Below, in pieces: positions 25,259 to 34,225 of a stretch of DNA of 64,000 bases. The DNA is from Fluviicola sp. (GTDB lineage Bacteria > Bacteroidota > Bacteroidia > Flavobacteriales_D > Crocinitomicaceae), in assembly GCA_002734085.1 (NCBI GenBank), contig NVXV01000009.1:5291-69290 (forward strand), in the 5' to 3' direction. How positions within the stretch are numbered: position 1 is the stretch's first letter; each line of letters opens with the position of its first letter. Both the position numbers and the translations under genes were made by a program. A model generated the notes under the pieces. That model was not told where the DNA came from and did not search any database. It saw nothing but the letters and a program-made list of their open reading frames with translations.

Positions 25259-25735
25259 CTAATTATTAAGTACTCCTTTCCACTTCCCCGACTCAGAAAA
25301 ATCCTTAATAACAGAATTACGCTTCTCCAACAACCGAGTCATGTATTTCTCAAGAAATAATCGATCAGCTAACCGACCTAAAATCCCTAATGGAGAAACA
25401 TAATCAAAATAGTCAGTCATAATAGTTACTCCATTCTCTTCACTAAAATGATGCTCATGTTTAAAGCGCTTAAAAGCTCCTTTCACCATTTCATCTGAGA
25501 AATACTTAGGTCTGTCATACTCTGTAACTTTTGAAGTAAGTTTTTGACGAATCCCAAAATGTTTCGCCCGCCAAGTAACAGATTCATTCAACCCAATTAA
25601 TCCACTTGTTTTTCCTGCTATAGCTTCTTCATTAGTGTGTTCCGTTGAAATCTTATGTAAATCAATACTTCTGGATAGATCAAACACTACTTGTATGTCA
25701 GCTTTGATTTTAGTATTTAATTCTATTCTCGGCAT
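25259..25735 (-). CDS. SRPBCC (START-like) ligand-binding protein
   Basis: The 158-residue protein begins PRIELNTKIKADIQVVFDLSRSI, typical of the first strand and helix of the SRPBCC fold. The pattern continues with VTWRAKHFGIRQKLTSKVTE and ends with a long C-terminal helix (residues 125-150). It has no signal peptide. Family members bind hydrophobic ligands in a deep pocket. The ligand here is unknown. Confidence 0.7.
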   Translation of the reverse strand: MPRIELNTKIKADIQVVFDLSRSIDLHKISTEHTNEEAIAGKTSGLIGLNESVTWRAKHFGIRQKLTSKVTEYDRPKYFSDEMVKGAFKRFKHEHHFSEENGVTIMTDYFDYVSPLGILGRLADRLFLEKYMTRLLEKRNSVIKDFSESGKWKGVLNN

Positions 25736-25762
25736 TTTTGTTGAAGTGTTTAATCTCAGCTT

Positions 25763-26134
25763 TTATTTGTCGATTTCAGTAGCGTCTTCTGGTGGAGGCA
25801 CTAATTTAAGGCTTCTATTAATACAATCAGTTAGTATTTTTCTAGATTTTTCATCTTCGAACATTTCAGACATATGTCCTTGAGTAAAATAATAATTGAT
25901 TTGCGCTTTAGTGAAAGTAGGTAGTAATTCATCTGCCATGCAATTACATAAATCTAGAGAACTATAATCTTCCATGGAATTTAAAAAGTCACTGCTGTTC
26001 ATATTCGTTAAACAAACATCCATAAAGATTGATTTTGGTCCCATCGATATACTATCCGCAGTAATAATATCTTGTGCATACGAGGAAAGTGCAAAAATTA
26101 TCGTAAAAACTGAAATGCTTAAAGTCTTGATCAT
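25763..26134 (-). CDS. Small secreted protein
   Basis: The 123-residue protein has a signal peptide (residues 1-20, ending SSYAQ). The mature region has four Cys (VCLTNM, LDLCNCMADE, LTDCI), suggesting disulfide bonds in the periplasm. It lies 27 bp upstream of the SRPBCC gene. No function is recognised. Confidence 0.5.
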   Translation of the reverse strand: MIKTLSISVFTIIFALSSYAQDIITADSISMGPKSIFMDVCLTNMNSSDFLNSMEDYSSLDLCNCMADELLPTFTKAQINYYFTQGHMSEMFEDEKSRKILTDCINRSLKLVPPPEDATEIDK

Positions 26135-26221
26135 AGGTTTTAATTTATTCTTTAGTTATGTAAAATCTTTAAAATATCCCTAGAAAAGTTTGTATGAATA
26201 ATATAGAAGAAATGCTGTTTT

Positions 26222-27763
26222 TTAATTAGTGAAACGAATCCTGTAGTTAAGTGAATTTGAAATGTACTCAAATGACTTATTATTAATCAAACTACTTTTT
26301 CCAGATTGCATATTAATAAATTCCTCTTTCGTTGGATAAATATAGTTTTTCCAATTCGTATTTTCTGATGATTTACTTATTGGAAATTTCCAATGATAAA
26401 AAGCTAAAGCCTGATTATAGTTTAGGAGCTCCATAAATCGTTCAGTCGAATCAATTTCTTGGATAGGAAATATTTCTGCGTAATTCGTATCAATCTCAAA
26501 CCAAGGATAGTTTCGCCAATTTTTCTCTTCAAACGACTTTGAGTTTGATAGTGATTCCTCAATATCAATAGTGAGATAACAAAACTTTAGCGATTCCTTA
26601 TTTTCTGACCTTGTTTTTGATACGATCTCTTCAACTTCTTTTTTTCTATTTCGTATTTTAGACTTATAATTCAAACTAAATAATTTTCTATTTTCAACCT
26701 TCGTCGTAGGATCGAATTCAACAAACTCAAGGTGTTCTTCACAGAAGTATTCATCTTGATAATTCAGAAATCTCTCAGCTTTCCTAAATTCAGATAATTC
26801 ATAATACAACGTCTCCCTTACAACAGAGTCGCATGTTGACTTTAGAAATTGTTCATACTCCTCCCTTTCAATACCCCATTGATCAACAAGCTCTGGTCCT
26901 TGAATTAAATATTGAAAAGTATCAACTTGAAAAATTGGAACTAAATCTATATCTGCGTCAAATTTGTTTTCTTTCAAACTGGATTGAATGTTTTTACGTT
27001 TCCAATGCAAAAATGCATTGTATTGATCCATCGTAAGATCATAAGGTGCTTGATTCTGAAAGAATATTGGTAGTGTTTGAGCTAAAACATAAGGAATATC
27101 ATGTTTCCTGTTCGAAAACTCCAATAGCCTCCAGTGATTATGAAATATAGAATATGCCGAACTAGATAAGGAAGTATCTGAATAACTATAAGATTTATTA
27201 GGGTCTGACTCATAATAAAGAGTTCTATCGTCATATGAATATTCGTTGCTTATAACTGAATAATACCGTTGAGGAATTTTCATGAACTGTAATTGAGCCA
27301 CATGTATGTATTTAGTATATAGATCTTTTACCTTCTCTCTTAAATTAAACATAGATCGATTTAGTTCTCTTTCGCTTGGATGAACCATCGTTTTTTTATC
27401 AACATTTAAATAATCAAGAGACATTTCATCTTCTTCAATACCGAAGTAGATTGTTTCTTTGGCTGTAGAATCTCTAACATATTGCTGAAACTTATTGTAA
27501 TCTTTAACACTAACAGGAGATAACGTTTCAAGGGTCAACAAACCATTATATTCAGAAGCGATCATCTTCTTATCAATAATTTCTAATAGATCCTCAGCAT
27601 TCATGTTTTGACTGGTTGAATCAATTCTAAATAAAAAAGTAAATACGGCAAGGACAATGATTTTATTTGGCGCATTTTTTATATCATTCATAACAGGCCA
27701 ATTTCCCGCCATCATTTTCTGAACTTTAAGAGTTCCTATTATTTTCGGTCTAACAAATCTCAT
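26222..27763 (-). CDS. Chimeric protein: duplicated start fused to an exported protein
   Basis: The 513-residue frame begins with 36 residues copied from the small gene at 22827 (MRFVRPKIIGTLKVQKM...). It then changes to NKIIVLAVFTFLFRIDSTSQ, a hydrophobic stretch ending like a signal-peptide cleavage site. This is followed by about 450 residues rich in Tyr, Ser, Asn and Glu with no known domain. Recombination probably replaced the original start, leaving the old signal peptide internal. Whether the product is still exported is unknown. The gene overlaps the upstream one by 4 bp (ATGA). Confidence 0.65.
   Translation of the reverse strand: MRFVRPKIIGTLKVQKMMAGNWPVMNDIKNAPNKIIVLAVFTFLFRIDSTSQNMNAEDLLEIIDKKMIASEYNGLLTLETLSPVSVKDYNKFQQYVRDSTAKETIYFGIEEDEMSLDYLNVDKKTMVHPSERELNRSMFNLREKVKDLYTKYIHVAQLQFMKIPQRYYSVISNEYSYDDRTLYYESDPNKSYSYSDTSLSSSAYSIFHNHWRLLEFSNRKHDIPYVLAQTLPIFFQNQAPYDLTMDQYNAFLHWKRKNIQSSLKENKFDADIDLVPIFQVDTFQYLIQGPELVDQWGIEREEYEQFLKSTCDSVVRETLYYELSEFRKAERFLNYQDEYFCEEHLEFVEFDPTTKVENRKLFSLNYKSKIRNRKKEVEEIVSKTRSENKESLKFCYLTIDIEESLSNSKSFEEKNWRNYPWFEIDTNYAEIFPIQEIDSTERFMELLNYNQALAFYHWKFPISKSSENTNWKNYIYPTKEEFINMQSGKSSLINNKSFEYISNSLNYRIRFTN
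27656..27763 (-). repeat. 108-bp duplicated segment, copy B
   Basis: Nearly identical to 22720-22827, with three differences. It forms the start of the chimeric 513-residue gene. The break to unique sequence falls inside the codons for NKII. Confidence 0.9.
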
Positions 27764-28317
27764 TTTTTGATTGTCTTAACTTTATCTTCTTTGGAGTGTG
27801 TTGTATATGATAATTCAATCTGGTCTTCAGTTTCTTTGATTTTCATAGTTTCAAAATTAATAGTGCCTTCCTCTTCAAAAATACCATAATCTTTTTCAAA
27901 GATTAAAAGCTCACGCTTTTTAAGTTGAAATGTGCAGCATCTAGAAAGAAACCCTTGAAAGGGCTCCGAAATAATAACACCATTTTGCTCATATTTCTTT
28001 TCATCGGGGTATATGGGTGATATAAGAATGGATAAAATAATGAACCATATAATGCTACGGAAAACAAAACCAATTATCACTATAGTCGCAAGTAATGCAT
28101 AAAGGGAGAAATAAAAACTTAAATTATTGAACGGCCTTTTCATCGAAAAACAAAAGAAAAGTACTACTCCACTCAAAAGAGCTGAAATAGTTATCCAAAA
28201 TGCTATATTGCCTTCAAGACTATAGGCAGTTAAGTTTTTAACGATAATATCTACTATCGCGATCACTAAAGTGACAAAGTGAAACCTAATAAAAAACTTT
28301 TTAAGTCTGTTATTCAT
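27760..28317 (-). CDS. Integral membrane protein
   Basis: The 185-residue protein has about four hydrophobic helices in its first 105 residues (for example FHFVTLVIAIVDIIV, AFWITISALLSGVVLF, FIILSILISPIY) and a charged C-terminal soluble domain (residues 110-185) of beta character. Spacing to the preceding gene is 14 bp. No function is recognised. Confidence 0.55.
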   Translation of the reverse strand: MNNRLKKFFIRFHFVTLVIAIVDIIVKNLTAYSLEGNIAFWITISALLSGVVLFFCFSMKRPFNNLSFYFSLYALLATIVIIGFVFRSIIWFIILSILISPIYPDEKKYEQNGVIISEPFQGFLSRCCTFQLKKRELLIFEKDYGIFEEEGTINFETMKIKETEDQIELSYTTHSKEDKVKTIKK

Positions 28318-28331
28318 TTTAGTCTAATTAA

Positions 28332-28742
28332 TTACAAACAAATCCTCACAGAAACCACCCTTAAAGAAGAAACTGTGGCACCATTACAAATACCTGGTAC
28401 CCATTCTATATTGTCTATTAGTTTGAAAATCTGTTCAGCATAATCAGTCTCTTCAAGATCTCTTAAGACTCTTTTTCCTTTAACATTACCTTCTGCATCA
28501 ACAATAAAAGCGATAAAAAGTCTACCATGAATAGACATGCATGTTGGAACCTTTATTTTACGAAACTCATTAAATAAGGCTTTCTCACCTTCCTTAGGTG
28601 TAGGTTCACTATCAACATATTTATAAAATTCTAAACCAGTTAGTGTATCAATTTGTGAATCACAGTCTGTTGTGTCAGATTGACCTGCAGCAGTCAACGA
28701 AAACATTAAGAAAACTAATAATATGTTAAATATACTCTTCAT
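28332..28742 (-). CDS. Secreted TonB-C-terminal-like protein
   Basis: The 136-residue protein has a signal peptide (residues 1-20, ending TAAGQ). Residues about 55-120 contain GRLFIAFIVDAEGNVKGKRVL and a late basic/beta element, the pattern of the TonB C-terminal fold. No N-terminal membrane anchor of a classical TonB remains. The same fold is repeated in the gene at 29634. It may bind a partner in the periplasm rather than energise a transporter. Confidence 0.6.
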   Translation of the reverse strand: MKSIFNILLVFLMFSLTAAGQSDTTDCDSQIDTLTGLEFYKYVDSEPTPKEGEKALFNEFRKIKVPTCMSIHGRLFIAFIVDAEGNVKGKRVLRDLEETDYAEQIFKLIDNIEWVPGICNGATVSSLRVVSVRICL

Positions 28743-28762
28743 ATCTATTTCAAAAACACTTT

Positions 28763-29230
28763 TTAATTACAACTGGGATGATTTAAAATTCCTATAATAG
28801 CTTCATTATTTTTCAACCTATCTTCTAGTCCCATCTCTAATGACTTCCTAATATCAGGACAACCTTCAGAAATATCATAGTCTGGTGAATATGCGCCCCA
28901 ATCATATTTAATGATTCCTCTTACTGCATAAAACTTGGCTTGTGTAGAGTCTATTTCAATAGCTTTATCTAATAAAAGAATAGCATCTGTTAAGTCAATA
29001 GACATAACATTGCTTTTTGCAATTGCTAGTTTATAGAGGAGCATCGGATCATTTGGTGATTCTTCACTCTCTTGTGAAAGAACTTCCGACTTTTCTTTCC
29101 AAAAGTCTTGGTCATATAGTTTCCCTTCAGGAATCGAGTCAGGATAAAAGTCTTGTTTAACACCATATCCTTGTGCTAAAGTGAATTGACCAAGCAGAAT
29201 AATTATCATTGTCACTAATACTATTTTCAT
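28763..29230 (-). CDS. Secreted TPR-like protein
   Basis: The 155-residue protein has a signal peptide (residues 1-19, ending LAQG). The following region has tetratricopeptide-like pairs of helices (NDPMLLYKLAIAKS, AILLLDKAIEIDSTQAKFYAVRG). Two Cys residues near the end (CPDIRK, HPSC) may form a disulfide bond. It lies between the two TonB-like genes with 8-20 bp spacers. Confidence 0.6.
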   Translation of the reverse strand: MKIVLVTMIIILLGQFTLAQGYGVKQDFYPDSIPEGKLYDQDFWKEKSEVLSQESEESPNDPMLLYKLAIAKSNVMSIDLTDAILLLDKAIEIDSTQAKFYAVRGIIKYDWGAYSPDYDISEGCPDIRKSLEMGLEDRLKNNEAIIGILNHPSCN

Positions 29231-29238
29231 TTTTTAAC

Positions 29239-29634
29239 TTACTTTTTTACAACATTCAAAGGAATCCGAACCAACTCTCTCAAAGGATCACCATTTTCAT
29301 CACAGGCAGCTTTCCATTTTGGCATATTAGGAAAAGGTACTTCGTCCTTTAATAATACACTTTCACGGTCTTTATTTACAATATTCTGATCAGTCACACT
29401 TCCGTCCTTTTCAACATAAAATGTAATGTATGCTTTGTCATGTTTCAATTTTTCGTAATCAATAATTGAATTATCAAGATTAGAGGAAATATATTCAATC
29501 ATTGCTTTATAACCACCAATAAACTCAGCAGGACACTGATAAAATACTGCTACCGAATCCTCGTTGTTTTCTTCATTTTGAGAAAACAAGGAGATCGAAA
29601 ACAAAAGAAAAAATGTAATAATAGAGTATTTCAT
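29239..29634 (-). CDS. Secreted TonB-C-terminal-like protein (second)
   Basis: The 131-residue protein has a signal peptide (residues 1-18, ending SLFSQ). FIGGYKAMIEYISSNL and KAYITFYVEKDGSVTDQNIV fit the TonB C-terminal fold, as in many single-domain proteins of Bacteroidota. It is 75 bp downstream of the MORN lipoprotein gene. Partner and function are unknown. Confidence 0.6.
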   Translation of the reverse strand: MKYSIITFFLLFSISLFSQNEENNEDSVAVFYQCPAEFIGGYKAMIEYISSNLDNSIIDYEKLKHDKAYITFYVEKDGSVTDQNIVNKDRESVLLKDEVPFPNMPKWKAACDENGDPLRELVRIPLNVVKK

Positions 29635-29708
29635 ATTCTAATTCTTCTCAAAAATTGATCCGCTCTATATATTAACCCTCTCTCTAACGCTCGATTTCGT
29701 AATCAATT

Positions 29709-30881
29709 TCATTTATAATGCAAGTCCCATCCTCTTGACATCATTTTAGACGTTTCAATAAATTCATCATTTGCTTGATTTGTGAACCTGACCGTACTGT
29801 CTTTATAATTCATCCTTGCAAGCAATTTACCATTTCTATCAAATATACTATGAATGCCTTTCGGCTCATTCTCAATGAAAAGTCCTTTATACCATAACTC
29901 CCCATTCACATGAGGTGCTTTAACTAAAACTGAATCTTTATAGACTTTAAATCCTTTCACAGGAAAAGCTGATTCAGAATCTGCTGCTGGAGCTCCTGAC
30001 CATATTATTGAATCATTCGCGATGTATTTTAGCTGCATTACCACTAGCTCTGATCTATCACCATAATACACTCTGAAATATCCATCTTTTTTACCTTTTG
30101 AATAATTACCATCTTCTTGCATACCATCCCAATTAAACCAGTAACCGTTTAATGTGTCATTTTTGAAGGTTTCTATTTTGACAACTTTATTTTTATACCC
30201 TTTAGTAATCCATTTACCTTGTTTGAGATTATTTGAATCTATGTAGTTAATGCGATTTTCCTTGTCACACAATCTCGTCACTATCATCTCTACTAAACGA
30301 TCTTTTTCAAACTTATTCTCCACAGAGTAGTTTTCAAACTCACAGAAATACATCTCACTTTCTCTCCTGCAGGTAGCACCATGCTCTTTATAAAAGCGTT
30401 CAATATACTCTCTTGTATTTCCAACATGAACCGAGTCCCAAACAGAAACAACATCTGACAAAAGATGGATTTTCCAAATGGTCTGAGTTGTGTCGTCTGC
30501 TCTCCAACCAATATTCTCTTCCTTCACATGAACAGTAATCGTACCACCAACACCTTCACCTGTTTTCTCAGAGAAGTCTTCATCAATCAAATAGTACTTT
30601 CCAAAGATTCCAGTTTCCAGACTATCACAAAATTCATTTCCTTCTGCTTTCGATACGCCTCCCGAGGTAAAGTATAAGCTTTCAATATCTTTAGACTTAA
30701 AAGGCTCCGAAATAATAGTTCTCTCTTTAATCAAAGATGATTGAGTTTTAACTATTGTATCGTGAACATTTACTTTTTGCTCAAGAGTACTGTTGTTGTC
30801 CTCTCCAGAATTGCTGCATGAGAATAGAACGCATAAAATAAATATGGATACTATGGTTTGCTCATCTCTTTTTAAATCCAA
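29709..30881 (-). CDS. Lipoprotein with MORN-2-type repeats
   Basis: The 390-residue protein has a signal peptide with lipobox LFSC (Cys 22). Its C-terminal half contains MORN-2-like repeats (QGKWITKGYKNKVVKIETF, LNGYWFNWDGMQEDGNYSKG, GYFRVYY, WYKGLF, KGIHSIFDRNGKLLARM). These repeats are common in surface or periplasmic proteins and in predicted immunity proteins. The gene overlaps the next upstream gene by 20 bp. Confidence 0.65.
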   Translation of the reverse strand: MDLKRDEQTIVSIFILCVLFSCSNSGEDNNSTLEQKVNVHDTIVKTQSSLIKERTIISEPFKSKDIESLYFTSGGVSKAEGNEFCDSLETGIFGKYYLIDEDFSEKTGEGVGGTITVHVKEENIGWRADDTTQTIWKIHLLSDVVSVWDSVHVGNTREYIERFYKEHGATCRRESEMYFCEFENYSVENKFEKDRLVEMIVTRLCDKENRINYIDSNNLKQGKWITKGYKNKVVKIETFKNDTLNGYWFNWDGMQEDGNYSKGKKDGYFRVYYGDRSELVVMQLKYIANDSIIWSGAPAADSESAFPVKGFKVYKDSVLVKAPHVNGELWYKGLFIENEPKGIHSIFDRNGKLLARMNYKDSTVRFTNQANDEFIETSKMMSRGWDLHYK

Positions 30882-31470
30882 TTACGTCTTTCCTAATTTC
30901 CTTTCTCCACTCCCTGCCGTATGTTTCGTCTAAATATTTGAATATTTCATAATTGTATTCAGCCTGATTCTCTCCAGGAGAACGAACACACCCTTGACTA
31001 ATGAAAACCACGTTATATTTTTCTTCAAAAATAGAGTCGTTAGGTAGTTCAGCAGCACTAACAATTCCACCTGGCAAAAGAAGATTTAGTCTTCCCTTTT
31101 CAATATCTTTCAATGCGCCTTTCCTATTGTATGGAGAAATGAATACAGAATATTCAGCAGTACTATCTGAAATAAGGTCAATAGAAAACACAATTGAATC
31201 CTCATGTAGGAAAAGTGTCGAATCAAAATCTAAATACTCAGAAGAACGAACACTCAACCTTAAACTATCTGATTTTACATTACTAAAATAGAACTTACCT
31301 TCAAAATCCGTTTCTGCATCAAGAATTGTATCATTATAATTTAAATGTACAGAAGCAAAAGGAATCACTTCAGAGCTCCCCTGATCAGTAACCGTCCCAT
31401 AAATATTCGTTTGAGAGTAGATACCTAAAGTTATCAAGAAGAAAATGATATTTAGAGTTAGCTTAATCAT
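30862..31470 (-). CDS. Exported carboxypeptidase-regulatory-like protein
   Basis: The 202-residue protein has a signal peptide (about residues 1-19) and a CarboxypepD_reg-like beta sandwich at residues 22-105 (IYGTVTDQGSSEVIPFASVHL, then TDFEGKFYFSNV). A C-terminal segment (EKYNVVFISQGCVRSPGENQAEYN and KYLDETYGREWRKEIRKDVIG) recalls a short tail found in Bacteroidota exported proteins. It overlaps the downstream MORN lipoprotein by 20 bp, suggesting coupled synthesis. Confidence 0.6.
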   Translation of the reverse strand: MIKLTLNIIFFLITLGIYSQTNIYGTVTDQGSSEVIPFASVHLNYNDTILDAETDFEGKFYFSNVKSDSLRLSVRSSEYLDFDSTLFLHEDSIVFSIDLISDSTAEYSVFISPYNRKGALKDIEKGRLNLLLPGGIVSAAELPNDSIFEEKYNVVFISQGCVRSPGENQAEYNYEIFKYLDETYGREWRKEIRKDVIGFKKR

Positions 31471-31492
31471 TACATAAATATAGCATTTGTAA

Positions 31493-32128
31493 TTATTCTA
31501 TTATTCTGAGTTTCTTCTCCTTTTTCTCAATAGTTAATAATAAACTGTCAAGTATTTTCTTAATCGAAGTTGAATTGTTAAAAGCATACCTTTTTTCATT
31601 TCTATCAAACTCATCTTTATTTCCAACAAAAAACTGCTCATCACTTTTTGTTTCTTGAAACGCATAATCTCTTATTAATTTATCTTCTATGTCATAACTC
31701 GGGAAAGATAGTTCATAATAGTTATAATGATTTATACCAGTTTCATACCACGTCGAGTCTTCGAGATTCAAGGATAAAGGGTATTTTAACTGTGTTGTGT
31801 CAATTACTGATTCATTTGAATTTATGATGTAAAAAGGATCATCTTTCCATTTTCTGATAGATACAATTTCGGAACTTCCGCAATTATTAAACTTTTTGAT
31901 GTAAGAACCATTAGCGTTGTTCCAAATAACATACAAATTCCAAGGGTTTCCATTTTCAACATAAATTTCACATGGTTTATCAGTCACTATGCAGCCTGTA
32001 CAATTAGTCTTGAAAACGATAACTTTATTTTCATTATTGGAACGAAGTGAATCAATGAGATTTTGACTTTGTGAGAAAATAGGGCTGTAGCTTAAAGCTA
32101 GAAATATGAAGAAGAATAGTTTGTACAT
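31493..32128 (-). CDS. Secreted protein, function unknown
   Basis: The 211-residue protein has a signal peptide (residues 1-19, ending SPIFSQ). Two Cys near residues 43-46 (NCTGC) give a CxxC-like arrangement that may be redox active or bind metal, but the thioredoxin fold is not evident. A third Cys follows at KPCEIY. Its neighbours are 22 and 30 bp away. Confidence 0.5.
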   Translation of the reverse strand: MYKLFFFIFLALSYSPIFSQSQNLIDSLRSNNENKVIVFKTNCTGCIVTDKPCEIYVENGNPWNLYVIWNNANGSYIKKFNNCGSSEIVSIRKWKDDPFYIINSNESVIDTTQLKYPLSLNLEDSTWYETGINHYNYYELSFPSYDIEDKLIRDYAFQETKSDEQFFVGNKDEFDRNEKRYAFNNSTSIKKILDSLLLTIEKKEKKLRIIE

Positions 32129-32158
32129 TTTAATTTACTTTTTTAGTTGCCGATTAAT

Positions 32159-32692
32159 TTAACCTCCTATGATTAGATTTTGGTTAGATTTAATAATCCA
32201 ATCTTCTTTCTCAAGTTGTTTTAAATCCTTTCTAAAATAATCTATTGACCAACTCAAATATGATGTGATTTTTATTTCGCGTACAATTCGCTTATCATAA
32301 CCAAGGGCTCCAGAATCTATTCTTTGTTTTAAAATCTTATCTCCTTCTGATTTATAGGCTATAACTTCCAAGTCTTCCCAAACAGATCGAGAATGCCAAA
32401 AAACACTAACAATTCCAAAACCAGGCAACGCTTCATGTATTAAAAATGGAGATATAATAATACAAATAGACGATATGAATTTAACTAGATTCTTTAAATT
32501 TCGATTCAACCATATCCTAATTGCAAATATTATGGTAAAAGGGAAAACACCAAAAAATACAGTTTCGTAAATTATTTGTTTTAGGAGTTTATTTGTGATT
32601 TCTAAAGGAGTAAAATACAAAAAGCTCCAGATTACCAGCAAAGCTAAATAGCTATAAATAGTAATTGATAGTATTTTTTTTGCTGTTTTCAT
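32159..32692 (-). CDS. Integral membrane protein
   Basis: The 177-residue protein has three or four hydrophobic helices in its first 100 residues (for example SYLALLVIWSFLYF, GVFPFTIIFAIRIWL, FISSICIIISPFLI) and a charged C-terminal domain of about 75 residues. No function is recognised. Confidence 0.5.
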   Translation of the reverse strand: MKTAKKILSITIYSYLALLVIWSFLYFTPLEITNKLLKQIIYETVFFGVFPFTIIFAIRIWLNRNLKNLVKFISSICIIISPFLIHEALPGFGIVSVFWHSRSVWEDLEVIAYKSEGDKILKQRIDSGALGYDKRIVREIKITSYLSWSIDYFRKDLKQLEKEDWIIKSNQNLIIGG

Positions 32693-32716
32693 TATTCAAA
32701 CCCCATTATAAATAAC

Positions 32717-33160
32717 TCATTTTTCATCTACTCTTCTACAATACATAGTCAACCAAGCACTTTCAAATGGTGTGAAATCAACAATCTCAATTTCACTGCA
32801 ACTATTAACAGCAAACCCATAATTGCGTTCTCCAATTATTATTTCATCAGATCCTTTCTTAAAGCTATAAGTAGTCTCTCCGTCTCCTCCGAGCTCTTCT
32901 GGGTTTTTAACGAACAGTACTCCTTCCTCTTTAAAAAGATACTCAACCTCTTCAAATATTTTCACACCTTTAGAATAAGCCTCAAAATCCTGATTTTCTG
33001 ACTCAAAAAAGTCTTTTAATTTATTATCAGCGTCAACCAATTCAACCTTGTAAACCTCCCAAGAACCAATCAAATCGATATCTTGAGTGGAGCAATTTTG
33101 ACTGCATCCAAAAAAAGCCAAAAACATTAAACTAATTAACGACAATACAACATGTTTCAT
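32717..33160 (-). CDS. Lipocalin-like lipoprotein
   Basis: I place the start at 33160 because the protein from there begins MKHVVLSLISLMFLAFFGC, a lipoprotein signal; the frame extends to 33202 but that end overlaps the next gene. The mature part begins with a lipocalin-type segment (DLIGSWEVYKVELVD) followed by beta strands. Such lipoproteins are common and bind small hydrophobic ligands or act as inhibitors. Confidence 0.6.
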   Translation of the reverse strand: MKHVVLSLISLMFLAFFGCSQNCSTQDIDLIGSWEVYKVELVDADNKLKDFFESENQDFEAYSKGVKIFEEVEYLFKEEGVLFVKNPEELGGDGETTYSFKKGSDEIIIGERNYGFAVNSCSEIEIVDFTPFESAWLTMYCRRVDEK

Positions 33161-33198
33161 ATTTCTAAAATTACATTGTAATAATACTTCAACTAAGG

Positions 33199-33615
33199 TC
33201 AAACCTTAGTTTGCATCTCCCAAATTCCAACCGCAACTTCTACTTCGTCATTATCATCATCAAGAGATTCAACGGATATTTCAATTTCCCATTCACCCTT
33301 CCAAACCCCAGTATCTGAATCGAAATTCCCTTGGTAGATTACATCTGATCCAGGAGTACTTTTATCTACAATTACTTTATCATCCTCGTCTCTCCAATAG
33401 CCGTAAGGGTAGGTTTTAACAAAGCTGATAAAATCACCATCAATAAACCCTTTAACAGCAACCAAATCTCCAGTCGCTCCCGAAAACTCTTCCTCGAAAA
33501 CAGTTCCTTCAAAACTTCCCTTCTCTAAAGTAGCATTTATTTCAAAAGAATAGAAGTCACTTTCAGCATCATCATACAGATAACCATATTTTCCTATCCA
33601 AGTTCTTTTCGTCAC
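33199..33615 (-). CDS. Small cytoplasmic beta-rich protein
   Basis: The 138-residue protein has no signal peptide or membrane helix and is strongly acidic near its C-terminus (SLDDDNDEVEV). Repeating beta hairpins (GSFEGTVFEEEF, GFIDGDFISFVK, GVWKGEWEIEI) resemble lipocalin/avidin-like small-barrel proteins. Its cytoplasmic location among exported neighbours would fit an immunity-type protein. No stronger evidence is available. Confidence 0.5.
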   Translation of the reverse strand: MTKRTWIGKYGYLYDDAESDFYSFEINATLEKGSFEGTVFEEEFSGATGDLVAVKGFIDGDFISFVKTYPYGYWRDEDDKVIVDKSTPGSDVIYQGNFDSDTGVWKGEWEIEISVESLDDDNDEVEVAVGIWEMQTKV

Positions 33616-33648
33616 TTTGAATATTTTATGATTCTTATATAAGAAATA

Positions 33649-34170
33649 TCAATCTTCATTCATCAAATAACTCTCCATCCCATATAAAACAATCTCACCC
33701 TCTTCCAAAATAGCATAAACCACATCACGCTCGTCAGATGAGGAAGCAATAAAAGACAGCAAAGATGATTCATCAAATTCAAGATTATCAGAGCTAATCG
33801 GAACAGCTAATGAGTGATTGCCATTTGAACAGTATATTTTAAATCGTTCAACCAAAAAATCTTCAGATTTCCGAAACTTGTACTTAATCTCAAACTCTGT
33901 ACTATCAATGTGTTTTATAATAGCCCTAATACTCTTACTACCTAAATCTACTTCGGAAGTATCAAATTCAGAAATAAACCCTTTACAATTATAAGGTCCT
34001 CCGAAACAAATTCTAAGTCCTCCAAAATTCTCCAAGACCAAAGTATCGAGCAGTTGTATATTTCTAATTGAGTCTTTATAAACCATCCTTCCATTTTCCT
34101 GTCCAACAGAAAAAAGGGAAATCAACAAACTAAAAGTAAGAGTTATAGCAAAATGGTTAAAAGCCTTCAT
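33649..34170 (-). CDS. Secreted protein, first gene of the array
   Basis: The ATG at 34170 gives MKAFNHFAITLTFSLLISL, a good signal peptide; the frame continues upstream to 34194 but only adds aromatic residues. The mature part is about 150 residues with two Cys (LRICFGGPYNC). It is the first gene of the 23-gene minus-strand array and lies just beyond a perfect hairpin at 34197. No family is recognised. Confidence 0.55.
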   Translation of the reverse strand: MKAFNHFAITLTFSLLISLFSVGQENGRMVYKDSIRNIQLLDTLVLENFGGLRICFGGPYNCKGFISEFDTSEVDLGSKSIRAIIKHIDSTEFEIKYKFRKSEDFLVERFKIYCSNGNHSLAVPISSDNLEFDESSLLSFIASSSDERDVVYAILEEGEIVLYGMESYLMNED

Positions 34171-34196
34171 ACCATAAAAATACCAAAAAAACATAA

Positions 34197-34225
34197 GAGG
34201 GAATGAACGAGCGTTCTATTCCCTC
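34197..34225. terminator. Hairpin GAGGGAAT..ATTCCCTC before the array
   Basis: GAGGGAATGAACG, AG, CGTTC, T, ATTCCCTC forms a 13-bp stem with one bulged T. No T-run follows on either strand, so it is not a standard terminator. It lies in the 5' leader of the minus-strand array and could be an mRNA-stabilising or regulatory structure, or a remnant recombination site. Confidence 0.4.
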
